From NCBI GenBank assembly GCA_949358305.1, contig OX442319.1, positions 3,224,001-3,288,000 on the forward strand: a stretch of 64,000 bases of DNA. Direction: 5' to 3'. The position numbers and the translations under genes are program-made. The notes below the pieces were generated by a model. The model was not told the DNA's origin and searched no databases. It worked only from the letters and a program-made list of their open reading frames with translations. Below are positions 32,853-45,140 of the stretch, piece by piece. How positions within the stretch are numbered: position 1 is the stretch's first letter; every line of letters starts with the position of its first letter. This stretch comes from Strigamia acuminata (lineage: Eukaryota > Arthropoda > Chilopoda > Geophilomorpha > Linotaeniidae).

Positions 32853-35800
32853 TTATTCACTCGGTTCTTCTTCCGACGGAACTATTTGAAGTAATTGTTG
32901 AAAGAAAATTGTAATTTTATCTATCCAAAAAAAAAAATTAATTAATAATAATAAATTGATAAAAACACAACAACTCACTCATTATAGATAGTTCAAATTT
33001 ATAATAGACAAAAGGAATATAAAATATCAATCCAGCAAATATAAACAGCGTAGCGTAGAGATATTCCACTTGTGGGTTATCAACTATGGGTGCAATCACA
33101 AGATATATTGATGCAATTAAAACCAGAATTGGAATCCCAATGAACACCTTTAAAAATAATTATTTAAAAAAAAAATTAATTTTTTTTTTTTTATAAAATA
33201 AAATTAATTTTCTACCTTATAAGGCCTGTGCAAGTCTGGTTGAGTGTACCTCATGAATAATAAAGCCAACATGGCCCCGCCATAAGAAATCCAGACAGTA
33301 AAACTAAAGAAATCAATCAAACTCTCAATATCTCCGGGGATTATCATAATTAATGATATTATAGCCTGCAAAACGGACCAATTATTGAATTAAAACCAGC
33401 CTAGTTAACATTTCTAACATTTTTAAATTAATTATTCTGTACGTTGAACACGAGGGCAGCTGTCGGAGTGAAGTTTTTGACGTGCACGTACGACAACACG
33501 TCAACAAGGTGACCTTCGCGAGCCGCGACATAACACAATCTTCCACCGGTGAAACAGCTGCCGTTGGCGGCGCCAAAAGTGGAAAAAGCCACAAAAAGCG
33601 GAATGCACCACGACATCACTCCCAACACACGGTCGCCGAACGTCTGCGAATTAATTTTAAAAGCAATAAATCAATTAAATTTAATTATTTAGACAAATTT
33701 ACTTGAATTCGGACGCGGATTTGTGGCGTTTTGCACGAAAAGGGGCCCCGAATGGCCGAATTTATTAAAAAACAAATTTTCGAGCGAATAATTTTTAATA
33801 AAAAAAATTATTTTGATGTGTGGGGCCCCCAAAAGGGCCCCAAAAAGGGCCCCGTCACAAATCCGGGTCTGCTCGGGTTGTTTTGTTTGTCGTACCACGG
33901 CGACGGCTTCGGATGCTAAGATCTCGTCCATTGACATCGCTGATAGGTATGCAATGTTGACTAGGACGTAGCATCCGGTGACCAACGGAAGTCCCAGCAT
34001 GATGGCGCGTGGCAGGTTGCTAGGAAACCATTTTTTCACGTAGAGATGAAGTCACTGTTTTATGCGTAAAAACATTTGTTGCGGGGAGGAGACTTGTGGT
34101 TGGGTTTTGATTGTTATTTAGAAAAAAATGTTAAATAGCGACACTTACACGTAAGGATTTTTTATCTCTTCTGTCACGTAGTTTAAATTGTTCCTTTTAA
34201 GAAAATTAATTTTTTTTTAGTTTTTTAATTTTTTTTTAATTTAATTTAATTTTTTTTTTTTTTTACCATCCGTCGTAGGCCCACAGACCACTGTAAAAAG
34301 CTGTGGCAATGTTGCCGTAGGAATCTGTTGTACCGGTAAAACCATTCGTCAGATTTTCCGTGTGGCCTGAAATGAATAAAAATAAAATAAATAAATTTAA
34401 AGCACCGCCTTGGACGGCTTCCCTGCACGGCGCTCACCTTGACCCAATCTGACTGCTCCGCTGATTATGATTATTAAAATGGCAAATAATTTAGCCGCCG
34501 TGAAAAAATTCTGAACGAAAGTGGCTAATTTCACGCTCTGACAGTTTAAGTACGTGATTAAACCTAAAAAACGTGATAAATAAATTAAAAAAAAATTAAA
34601 AACATTAAATTTTCCAGTTAGAATTAATATAATCCCAATAAAACAAAATCCAACACCGCGTTATTATAAAATGTTCAAAAACGACGACAGAGTGAACTTA
34701 CAGACAACAAGAGCAGCGAAAAACTTCGCCAGCCCTAACGGTTGTTCGCAATTTTTAAAAAAGGGATACGAGATGTATTCTCCGAACGCAAGGGCTACTA
34801 TCGCTAGACCGCAAGGCCGAGTGACTACTAAACTTTGCCAGATATAAAGAAATGCCGGAATTTCAGTTAAACTTCTCTTTCGTTTCGCTGCATTGAACGC
34901 TCTTAAAAAGTACGTAAATTCACCGCCAGACTGCTGGATCGACGTTCCAAGCTCGGCATAACACAAACCTCCTGTTCCGATAAAATTTCAGCTTTAACAA
35001 AACAAATAAATGAAAAATTGACGTGAAGTGTTGGTTTTGTACGTGGTTAATTAAAAAAGCAGGACGGAGAGTGCATTTCACGACTTACACACAGTGAAGG
35101 AACCCAAAAGTTTGACAGCCGTGTCCTCCAATGGAGACTCGCAGCCCGTCGTAAAGCTTTGAAGAACATATTTGGCAAAGCTGAGACAGATGATTGAGAC
35201 GAGTGAAGGTTTGAGGATGAATATTGACACCCAAGAGAAGAGGAAAGCAGGCAGCGAACCAAACGCCTCCAAGAAATAAGAATATTCGGCACCAGATTTA
35301 ACGATGATCGTGCCCAACTCGGCGTAAGACAAAGCACCTGCAGTACAAACCGTCACCGTTAGATTAAACGTGTCGTGCGTGCACTCTAGTCTATGTTTCA
35401 AGTGTTTCACCCATCATTGAGAGGACTCCGCACGCGGCCCACACCACCAGGCTCGCGCCCACCGAACCCGTGCGCTCGAGAAGACCTTTTGGTGAAATAA
35501 AAATTCCGGAACCTAAAAAAAAAAAAAAATTATATAAATTTTTTTTTTTTTTTTTTTTTAATATTTACCGATCATGGTTCCGACAATCAAGGCAGTTCCG
35601 CTGAGAAGCCCGACCCTTTTCTTGAGTGACACTCCTTCCTTGCCATCTTTCTGCTCGTGTAATTGCACCTGTGATAAATTGCTCACAGCTGACGGGCTCG
35701 GATGAAGTTGACGGATGCTGTCTTCGGAATAAGCTGAAAGAAACTCAATTGATTAACAGCTTGTTTTGATAATCGTCTTTAAATCTTGGCTGCAATTACA

Positions 35801-36330
35801 CGTCAAAAACGAAAAAATCTCGACACACTTTGTTCACCCAAATACGGTAGTTCATTGGCCCCGATTCAAAACACAATTATATAAATTAGAAACATGAAAA
35901 TTAATTACACGAATCGAGCATTATTACTCGCTACATTGGATCGAATTACCACCAAACAAGCACAAATATGGCTAAAGTTAGAAATATGTTCTTTTTTTTA
36001 CCCAGAATAGAGTCATTCCACGACCCGGGGCTCCCATTGGGGGGCAGCGGGGCTAAATCAACACTTCCGTAATTATATAGATAAAAATCGTCGCTTTTTA
36101 TCCGAGGCATCCTCGGTATGTGTATCAAACCGGTCGTATTCGCGGTTTCACGCACACGCGACATGCTTCGCCTTTTGCAAAATCGATTCGTGCGCATGTG
36201 GCCGGGCGCGCACGTTAAAGCTGAGTTGCTCATTCAAGAGGCGAGATGAGGCTCAAACACGTACACACTCTCGTGTCTGAATAATAGACCTACCTCGGTG
36301 GTATTTGGTAAACACTTTGGCTCGGCCCAT
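32853..36330 (-). CDS. SLC7-type (heteromeric light chain-like) amino-acid transporter
   Basis: The first exon is 36330-36294 ([12 protein letters not shown]). The next (about 35735-35567) ends [19 protein letters not shown], the start of transmembrane helix 1. It continues [28 protein letters not shown], the GSGIF-type signature of APC-superfamily LAT transporters. Later exons give GLWAYDGW and [55 protein letters not shown], and [10 protein letters not shown]. The stop is at 32853-32855 after EEEPSE. About 12 helices are expected. The exon after SGIF exists in two tandem versions (see separate entries). It would exchange large neutral or cationic amino acids, probably with an SLC3 partner. 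Substrate class cannot be fixed by eye. Confidence 0.9.
34683..34970 (-). other. SLC7 alternative exon B
   Basis: Encodes [41 protein letters not shown]. It is homologous to exon A (35086-35340), with the same order of motifs (YAELGT, SG-E, PAFL, F-EY/KYV, CE-PL). Donor and acceptor are both phase 1, as in exon A, so either exon fits between the SGIF exon and the [12 protein letters not shown] exon. Exon B has a 10-residue basic insertion ([10 protein letters not shown]) before the PAFL helix. Confidence 0.8.
35086..35340 (-). other. SLC7 alternative exon A
   Basis: Encodes [56 protein letters not shown]. It ends phase 1 before a GTAAG donor. This version is closer to the usual SLC7 sequence (YAELGT..SGAEY..GSLPAFL). 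Confidence 0.8.
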
Positions 36331-39329
36331 TTTTAGAGATCGATCGATGCACGGAGAGCGAGTGCGCCGAACGAGACGTCCAAGTGAATTTTACAAATTT
36401 TTAATTCGACCGTTTTGGAAATTGCTTCAAGAGCCTGTCTTATTATCCACTTGCCGGAGAGATTATATTGCTCTCGATTGTGTCACTGAGCGTGAATCTA
36501 TTGCATAAGATTACTTATTTCTTGGCAAGAATAGGAGGGTTTTGAATGCCAAATTGCTTGCAGAAATAAGAAGTGGAGGTATTCTGTACAGTAGCTGGTT
36601 TGTGGTTGGAAAATAAACACATTGTGAAGTTGTGTTTGTGTGAGTGTGTGTTTGTTTGTTTGAGCAATAAAATTGGTTTGGAAATATTGGATTTGGAGAT
36701 TTGGTGATTTTGGGGAGTTTTAAGCGGTTTTTAGTGTTTTTTCTTTTTTGTTGTTGTTAAATAATTATAGGAATTAAAGTTTGTTTTTCAAACCTTGGTT
36801 TTGGTATCCTCCTTCCATTCTTTCGATGTTTTTCAAGGTCTTTTCTATTCAGATCTCGAGCATTATTATATATTTTTTTTATTACGACGACAGTGACACT
36901 AAAAATTAAATAAACAAAAGGAAGAAGGAATTAATAATTATATCCGCGTGGATCATTTAGTAGCGAACTAAATAATATAATATATAATATAATATATAAT
37001 AATATATATAATATTATAAAATGATAAGTAATTAAAATAATTAATATTCCTAATAACGATAATTATAATTTATACTGATATTTTTTCAGCAATCATCCGC
37101 TGTTGGCTAAAGAACTCTTTAAAAAAAATATAAAATATGTAAATATAAAATAAAAATATAAAATAAATATAAAAATATAAACATTTTTTTTTAGGGTATG
37201 TCAATTTTTCTAAAAAGAGGAAATGCAACAGGTGACTGACGCATTTTATGAATATTCCCTTGAAAGTATTTTTCAATTTATTATTTGATACAATTTGCTG
37301 CATTAACACGTCACAGAGGAGATTTTATGGTCTGTGGGGCTCTTCTCGCACTTTTTTGGGGCCCAATAAATTTTCCCAAAAAAAAAAATAATCCAAAAAA
37401 AATTTTTTCTCCAAAAGAAAACATTTTTCTGATTTTTTTTTATTTATTTATTTTGGTTAGGCCCCAACTTTAACGAGAATCGAGAATCGATGAACCCTTC
37501 CGACTCACCAACACATAATATCACATTGCCAAATAGAATTTCATAAATTTAAAATAAAAACCAACTAAATAAATGAATTCACTTGCGAGTTGTGTAAATA
37601 TTACATAACAACACTCACCTGCGAGCATCGAATTACGTTCGCACCGAACACACAAAATGCAGTAAATAAAATTTTTCAACGACGTATCCCGAATACATTG
37701 AAATGGTAAGAGGAAACGCATCCAAGCGTTGCAAAATTATGGCGACGCACGCACATTTCTCTGTAATTCTGTAATTCGAAAATGAAATACAAATTTTCCC
37801 GTGTTAAGTTTCCGGTTTTTAGCCAGCAAAATATGTCGGGGTGTTTACCTGTTTTCGATTGGTCCGGAGAAAAGAGCTCGAGGAATTGAACCCAAACAGG
37901 TTTTTCCAAGGCGAGGTCAACAAACTAATTGATCGTTTAAGCCTGATGATCTACCATAGGGCTTTGCCAATCAAGATTTCTCAGAATTATTTGCAGGTTG
38001 TAATTTGCCACACAAAGAAAAGGATGTAACGTGTGTTTATAATCAAGATTTTGTATGGTTTATAATTTATTTTATTTTTTTAATAATTTAAAAAAGTGTT
38101 TTTGATGGTTTTCGTATGTAAAAACCGCGTTTGTGGGTTGTGTTTGCCTTTATTTTTTTCCTGTGGATTTATTAGTTGATCTAATTCATTTGTAAACATG
38201 TTTCAGTAATGCAAACACTCAATGCAGCATTCGGCGACCTTCACGCCAAGAATACAGTTGCAATGCATCGCGGGACATACTCGCCATTCTTTATAGTACA
38301 AATGAATAAAATACGGTACGAAAAAAGAAAGAAAAAGTCATCGTTAATCCTCAAAGTTTATTTTTAAACTTGTGCTAAGTGCTTCGTTGCACAATCATTT
38401 TTTGTAGATATTTATAAATTTCCAATTCAAGTTTTTATTACAGATAACTAACTCGTAAAACTGACCACCTGAACGCCAAATGCAATGCCCTCTCCTAAAA
38501 GATAAAGTAAAGTAAACAATGAAGAAGTAGAAGTAAGATAACCAAGTATGTTGACACTTGTTTGAAGTTATTAAGGGGCAAGATCTTGATCCAGAAGTCA
38601 TTTTTGGTCTTTCCGTCTTTTGTGGTTTTTCTGTTTATTAGGATCATTTTGGTCTTTGCGTTTTGGGCCTTTTTGTCTGTTCTGGTCTTCTGATTGTGGT
38701 GACCTCAAATTACTTTTAAATTTACAGTCAATATTTTTAGCCCTTAATTTGTGGCTGTTTTTAAAAAGATTAATGACAGTGTTTCTGAATGATGTCATGA
38801 CGACGTAACACTTAAGTGAAAACGAGGTTATTGGAATATTGGGTGTCTCACCCGAGTGGATTGATTGATTTGTGGAGAATTAAACATTTAAAAACTGGGG
38901 AGTTACCGTGGTGACTGCTAAATAAGTGGGTTGCTGTAACAACTATGATAATTTTTTACCGTAAGCCAAACTAAAAAATAAAATAATACAATTTCTCCCC
39001 TTTATTTGATATAAATTCAGCTGAAAGTAAACAAACCATTATCCTTGATTTGAGCCCTGGATGAAGCTCAGCTCTAGCATCATGGCAATAACTGCCTAAC
39101 GTCTGGTTGTCATTGGCCAACCTTGGCAATTAGGAAAGTTACCGTGGTTATATGCAGTTGCTAGGCGTGGTAAAGCGCTCTGCGCATGCAGTTTGAACCG
39201 AAATTAGGAATTTTACATTTCTCCAAATTTAATCTTGTTCTGGCCTACAAACTGCTTTCACGCTCATGACATTGCTTCGCTGAAAAACGTAAATATTGGA
39301 CCCAGTTTGTGAGTGGCGGTTGGTCGCCT
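36331..39329. other. Intergenic region, no supported gene
   Basis: AT-rich, with (TA)n-like tracts at 36975-37015 and short ORFs (37676-37909, 38395-38808) without recognised domains or conserved splice context. A stretch at 37320-37470 with TTTTTTGGGGCCC resembles the GGGGCCCC-rich intron sequence at 33740-33860 of the SLC7 gene, so both may belong to one minor repeat. Confidence 0.5.
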
Positions 39330-39780
39330 CATCGCCAGGGGAGAACCATGGGACGTTTGGACACAATTCACGATAAGGAACAACACAAGAAACGCACAGT
39401 TTTAGATCGTATAATCTTTATTGCAGTTGTCTAGGGGTTGCGCATTCACCGTGTTATCGCCTAGGTCACTGTGTTGCAGCAACCCAGCCCAGTCCACTTA
39501 CCACATGGTCAAGGACCACATGGGCAGCGTGGTCGGATTGCATTCACCTGCCATGCATTGCAGCACGACCAACGAGTCGCCTAAAGTCATTTCGAACTTG
39601 AAAGCGATCACGCCTCTCATTGCGACCAAAGTTGCTGTCATCTTCTTTATTGTAAAGCTCTCACAACCAGTCAGCACGGGACTGGAGATTGAACTGTCTC
39701 CCAGATGGCAGTCAAGCCACAAAGAGACCTTACTGAATCTTCTGTCCTGATTAGCTGCAATCAGGACGCAGCTCCAATGA
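39330..39780. repeat. Repeat family A, long copy (left part)
   Basis: CCAGGGGAGAACCATGGGAC is related to the complement of the 19.9/20.5 kb copies. Continues with AATCTTTATTGCAGTTGTCT, shared in diverged form with 44400-44420. Split from its right part (41608-41695) by the Tc1-like element. Confidence 0.65.
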
Positions 39781-39782
39781 TA

Positions 39783-41605
39783 AGGTGCGCGCCTTAAGTA
39801 TAGAATAATCAGTTTTTTTGAATTATTTCTTTTTGCGCTTCATCTGGAATCAAACCAATTTTTTAATAAACGTATTTTGGCATTAGAATTCATTTAAAAT
39901 TAACAGGTTTATAAGTTTTGTAGAAAAAAAAATTTGACAGTGATTTTTTTTAAAAATGGGGGTGACATAAGTATAGAATATTTTAGGTTTGATGCAAAAA
40001 ATGGAGAAAATTAATATCACATAACATGCCTTTGTTTGATTAGACAATCAGTGATTATGTTATCAATTTTCTGCCATTTTTGAATTGTATTACGTACTTG
40101 CTATTTTCTTACGTTGATGCAATCCCTTGTGCAAAACTTGTTACCATTGTAGAAATCGCTGAAATATAGCAATTAAAGTCACTGGGGCTCTTCAAACAGC
40201 AAATCCATAGAAGATCAGGAAGAAATTAATCAATTACCGTATTTTACCGAATAAGAGTCGCCCTCGAATTGTAGCCGCCCTCGAATAGTAGCCGCGGCTG
40301 AGATAGGCGACTTGATATAAGAGCCGCCCTCGAATAGTAGCCGCGGCTATATACGTTCAATGAACGTAATAGTAAGATATTGGCCACTATTTAAAATAAG
40401 AGCCGCCCCCGAATTGGAGCTGCCCCCGAATTAAAGCCGCAGCTTAAAGTGGCAGGTAAAATACGTAAAATACGTAAAATACGTAAATACGTAAAATACC
40501 TAGGTAAAATACGGTATATCAAAAGTCCTAACCCAAAGATGAAAATCAAATATGGAAGCAAGACAGGGAGAACCAAAAGTGACGATGCAGCCTGGCACTG
40601 ACTTTGCTGTTGTCTGCAAATGAAATTTGCACACATGTAGTAGTAACTGTGTCTTAGCAGACAATTCAAAGCAGACTAAACAATTGTGATTCTTTGTTAT
40701 CAAAAAATAGCTGTACAACTGTGGTTAACTGAAGCCCATAAATTGAAGTGCTCTGATTAAACTAATACCAAGCTGCCCTGGACCAAATCATGAAACTGAG
40801 TGCTTTTTACAGACAAAATACAGTTCAAATTAGATGGTCTGGATGGTTAGTGTAATAAGCGGCAAGATTTAAGGAGAAGAGAGAAGTTTTCTGAGTGGGC
40901 AGAATCATGTGATGGTTTGGATGACATTCCGGCGAAAATTACAGGCAAACATCATCATAATGAAAGGATGGAAAGATTCACAGAAGTATTAGGAAGTGTT
41001 GAACATGCATTTATTGCCATTTGGATGGAAAATTGTGGCAATAAATGGGTGTTTCAGCAGGACAATGCTCACTGCATGGTCACTTTTGGTCTTTCCTGTC
41101 TGCTTTCACATTTAAATTTCATGTTTTTGTTAGAATTTTTGATGCAATTGGCTAATTTCTTTCAATTTCTTCCTAATCTTCTATCAATTTGTTGTTTGGC
41201 TAGCCCCAGTGCTTTTAATCGCTTTATTTCAGCGATTTCTACAGTGGTTGCAAGTTCTGCACAAGAGGATGCATCAACATAAGAAAATAGCAAGTAATAC
41301 AATTCAAAAATAACAGAAAATTGATGACATAATCACTGATTGTCTAATCAAACAAAGGCATGTTATGTGATATTAATTTTCTCCATTTTTTTCATCAAAC
41401 CTAAAATATTCTATACTTATGTCACCCCCATTTTTAAGGAAAATCACTGCCAAATTTATTTTTCTACAAAACTTATAAACCTGTTAATTTTAAATGAATT
41501 CTAATGCCAAAATACATTTATTAAAGAATTGGTTTGATTCCAGATGAAGCGCAAAAAGAAATATTTAAAAAAAAACTGATTATTCTATACTTATGGCGCG
41601 CACCT
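39783..41605. mobile_element. Tc1-like DNA transposon remnant with long terminal inverted repeats
   Basis: Starts AGGTGCGCGCC and ends GGCGCGCACCT, flanked on both sides by TA (39781-39782, 41606-41607), the Tc1/mariner target. The inverted repeats extend about 380-400 bp (for example GAATTCATTTAAAATTAACAG left and its complement right). The centre (about 40860-41090) retains WVFQQDNAH, the Tc1 transposase DDE region, but is broken. A MITE is nested at 40237-40514. Confidence 0.85.
40237..40514. mobile_element. Nested MITE (CCGTATTTTACC termini)
   Basis: Inverted ends CCGTATTTTACC..GGTAAAATACGG are flanked by TA on both sides. The interior repeats the AATAGTAGCCGC/GAGCCGCCC motif several times. 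A fragment with CCTCGAATAGTAGCCGC also occurs at about 63424-63440. Confidence 0.8.
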
Positions 41606-41607
41606 TA

Positions 41608-41695
41608 TATCGTAGGAGCTGCTGAGGATCCTCTACTTAATGTCGCCAGTGCTGACTGGCCGCGGCCAGTTGGTCACAAGTTGACAAAAGGTATC
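41608..41695. repeat. Repeat family A, long copy (right part)
   Basis: GTAGGAGCTGCTGAGGATCC..CCAGTGCTGACTGGCC..CCAGTTGGTCACAAG is related to the complement of the start of the 20.4 kb copy (GTGTGACCAACTGGCGG). Confidence 0.65.
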
Positions 41696-42293
41696 AGATT
41701 CGCCATCTGTTTAGTACCAAGTACCACAGACCTAAATACACTAGACTGCGCGACGCATTCAACTATTTTCCAGCTGTTTTCCAGAATTTGTAGGGATATT
41801 CCCAGTATTATTTCGAGCCAAATTTGTTTCTTTCTCTTCCTTTGTGTCATTTCCGATAGAGCCAAGTTCCTTTGTGGATTTCCTTGTATTGGATACTTTA
41901 CTTTGATATGTACGGAACGATACTTTACGTACCGTATGTAACATTTTAAGTTTCAATTTATTATTAATTTAACTGTATTTCATTTAACTGTTTGAATAAA
42001 GTTAACACTTTGTTCTTATTTCACTTGGTTAATCTTTTTTACCTTAGACAAACCAGCCATTTTCGATATAACAAAACGTTTGTAGCATTCAAGTCCGATC
42101 GACTGAACCCAGAATCGCTTTATCTTTATAGTAATATAATAACTTTTAGGAAAAATTCTAGGAATTTAGTAAGATATCCTAAGGGGCTGTCAATCTTTCT
42201 CCAAGGTAATCTGGCAACAGCGAATCTGTCGACACAGCATAATTAAAAAATGTCACAATGTCAATTATTTCCATTGTCTTCTTCATTCTATTA
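41696..42293. other. Intergenic region, nothing recognised
   Basis: Short open frames only; no domain, RNA gene or repeat recognised. Confidence 0.4.
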
Positions 42294-42300
42294 GTGACAT

Positions 42301-42716
42301 CATAGATATAGATTACTCACTGGATAGCTGAGTCTATTGTCTCAGCGATCCTATGTTCGGTTGGCAGGAAGTGACGTCACACCAAGTATTGTTCACTTCC
42401 TGTTTATGCTTTCGCCATGGTAAACACACGGTAAACACAGATTTTCAACGAGTTTCGCGCAATTTTCGCCCTACTTTTGATCTTGCATCCATCGACACAC
42501 GTCCAGAGCAAGTGTGAGAAAGGTCCTACTCCAATTCCACGCTCACATCGATCTCGTCCGTGTCCGTGTCCTCGTTCGCTTTTCGATCGGCGCGCAAATT
42601 GAATCACCTCGACCACTCGCGATACGTCCGAAGCGCTCGCATTTTCCACCACGTACTCGACCAAGCAATCGAGATAAAGGTCTGTCACGTCGGATCCTAG
42701 AACGTTGACGTCTTTT
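42301..42716 (+). repeat. Left inverted-repeat arm
   Basis: Complementary to 43480-43894, including GTGACGTCACACCAAGTATTG and its complement at about 43808. Confidence 0.85.
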
Positions 42717-43479
42717 CGCGCGGAAGAGCAGAACGCCGAAGCCGCTTCCGCAGCAGATAACTGGCCGTCGAAACGGCGAGACGAGAAGCAAGACGAGCGT
42801 CGCTTTTCAGAATTTCTCATCGTCCGACAAGCACCCGCAGCTGTGGGAGCATCGAGACTCGTCACCCGATACCAACAACAATCCAAATCTTTCGAGCCAT
42901 TCCTCGTTCTTGTCGTCGGCTCGTGAACATATTTTCGCGCATCCCTTCACCACCGAAATGTCTTTCTCTTTCTCTTTCTGTTTCTCTTCCACGAGGTTCG
43001 TCAACCGTAATAAACTTGAATTGGATACAATGGTGAAAATAATTACCGTAATAATTAATTTAATAAATAATTTTCATTCATTTTATTTTCAAATATAAAT
43101 TTATACTTGTGAGTGTTTTGAATCAAGAGCGATTCCATAATATTTTGGCTTGGGTTTGTTCTTTATTATCACATTTTGAGATGTGTGCGTAAAAATGGAA
43201 GAATTCATACAGTTTTGTTATCTTATTTTATTACTGTTCAACATCAGCCAAAAATTAAAATCCAAATTAAATTAAATTTGACTTGATTTTCTAAAAATAA
43301 TGGCCAAGCTTTGCCGGCATGAATACACAAACACCACTACGATTCCATCGCTATGATTCCATCGCTACGATTCCATAATACGCGAAAATATGCTCACGAG
43401 CCGAGCCGGCAGGCATTCGGGCGGCATTCGGGCGGCATACATTCGGGCGGCATTTGTGCGGTATTCGTGCGGCATTCGA

Positions 43480-43894
43480 AAAGACGCCAACGTTCTAGGA
43501 TCCGACGTGACAGACCTTTATCTCGATTGCTTGGTCGAGTACGTGGTGGAAAATGCGAGCGCTTCGGACGTATCGCGAGTGGTCGAGGTGATTCAATTTG
43601 TGCGCCGATCGAAAAGCGAACGAGGACACGGACACGGACGAGATCGATGTGAGCGTGGAATTGGAGTAGGACCTTTCTCACACTTGCTCTGGACGTGTGT
43701 CGATGGATGCAAGATCAAAAGTAGAGCGAAAATTGCGCGAAACTCGTTGAAAATTTGTGTTTACCGTGTGTTTACCATGGCGAAAGCATAAACAGGAAGT
43801 GAACAATACTTGGTGTGACGTCACTTCCTGCCAACCGAACATCGGATCGCTGAGACAATAGACTCAGCTATCCAGTGAGTAATCTATATCTATG
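43480..43894 (-). repeat. Right inverted-repeat arm
   Basis: Complement of the left arm; the inner end is at AAAAGACG. Mismatches are few, so the duplication is recent or converted. Next to it at 43410-43480 is a GCATTCGGGCGGCAT-type minirepeat. Confidence 0.85.
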
Positions 43895-44164
43895 GTGACA
43901 TCAACTGACACCTATCCATAACTTTTATATTTATCTGCATCCTCATTCTGCGACACTCACACTATACATAAAATGACTTTACATACAACATCCGTTCTAC
44001 AATTTTTTCCTGTTCAAAAGCAAAGTGTGTTACCCATTGCATCAAACATCAATATGTAATCAGGGTTCTTCCCTTTCCTGAGTTCAGATATAGGCATATA
44101 ATTAAAATAAAATAACTAATATTACCATTACAAAGATTTGCCACCAGGGTGCAGCACACACAAG

Positions 44165-45140
44165 ATTGATACTGTAACCACTAAAACATTCAAATTAGTC
44201 ATTTCATATAATATGAAATTACCTTGAGGAAGGTCTAGTTTGGGAGCATCTTTGACCTGCATTATAATTTGAGAACCACGTCCACATATTGGATTCTCTG
44301 AGTGTTCGGACGGACGCCACATGGTCAGGGGAGGGCCACGAGACGCTGGATGCAACACACACGATAAGATTACACCGAAATACAGCCAGAGACACAGGTT
44401 TAGTTATTGAATAGCTTTATTGTTGTCTGGGGGTATGATTGGTGACTCGAGTGTATTTCCCAATGCGATGGCTGCAAACAGCCATCCCTAACAAAACTGC
44501 GTGGCACGGCGGCCATTGCATGTTCGGCTGAGTCGCCGTAACGTTCACAGGGAACTTGGACGCTTAGGTCCCGGTGAGCGACAGAGTCGCCACGCCGATC
44601 ATTCGGGTCGCTGTCGTAGTCAGTTCGGTGGAGTGGTCGTGGAAGCGACAATTCGCCTTGCTGGCTAAAAGAGAACTCCTTGGTCCTCTGCAGGGCCTAC
44701 CCACTTCCGGAAGGGCACTTCCGAGTCCCGATTGGTAGAAACAACGGCCCGCAGCTCCACCTGGTTGTAGGGGACCGCAACAGGTGAGTGATCAGCCTGC
44801 GGGGGAAGCTGGTTACAGCTAGTTTTGTAACGACTGGATGATCTTTGCATTTGTCCGCAATCCCTAATCAAAACAATGCATCAATAAGCAATCACTAGAC
44901 AGCCCGATAATATTATTACCAAGCATAGTGTAGTTTACTCGGAGTTTCACATGTGGTGAGCTTTATGCGAAGTTGCATTTGGTTTGAAAGAAGCTGAAAA
45001 TCAAATTTATTTGTATTTCTATATTTATTTACTCTATATTATTTTTTACGTTTTCAAATTTATTTTACTTATGTAAAACGTTTTATCCTGATCCATTTTT
45101 ACAGTTGTGCACAAATATGTATCAGCTGGTCAGTGGTCAC
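44165..45140 (-). pseudogene. Broken copy of the PHM gene (exons 2-4)
   Basis: Pieces match the intact PHM gene at 51992-54676. About 45064-45130 matches its second exon (TTATGTAAAACGTTTTATCC against TTATGTAAAAAGTTTTATCC). About 44930-45000 matches the HHM exon. The 44220-44292 plus 44823-44880 sequence matches the exon reading CGRGSQII..KDAPKLDLPQG. That exon is split by about 530 bp of inserted DNA, and no first or later exons follow in order, so the copy cannot make the enzyme. Confidence 0.8.
44293..44822. mobile_element. Insertion inside the PHM pseudogene (diverged repeat family A)
   Basis: Interrupts sequence that is continuous at 53826 in the intact gene. The left end has GGACGCCACATGGTCAGGGG, alignable with the family A core. 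No coding capacity recognised. Confidence 0.6.

Larger units (their letters stand above)
42301..43894. mobile_element. Large-inverted-repeat element carrying coding-like sequence
   Basis: Ends CATAGATATAGATTACTCAC and the exact complement, flanked by a 7 bp direct repeat GTGACAT (42294-42300 and 43895-43901). The arms are about 415 bp each (42301-42716 and 43480-43894), with few mismatches. The arms contain an open, non-repetitive coding-like stretch (LGSDVTDLYLDCLVEYVVEN) on the outward-reading strand. On the - strand it continues from unique interior sequence through the left arm (42886-42404). No transposase is recognised. It may be a MULE or foldback-type element that captured a host exon. 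Confidence 0.75.

Noticed and set aside
33740-33860. GGGGCCCC-rich stretch as a G-quadruplex or regulatory element
   Set aside because: Lies in an SLC7 intron as loosely spaced GGGGCCCC palindromes without four close G-runs on one strand; a similar motif at 37350 suggests a minor repeat only.
35946-36233. Possible alternative first exon of the SLC7 gene with a hydrophobic end
   Set aside because: Its available donors leave phase 2 or 0, while the next exon needs phase 1; no domain recognised.
42404-42886. Host gene on the - strand (160 codons)
   Set aside because: Overlaps the inverted-repeat arm and has no known domain or splice support; treated as captured sequence within the element.
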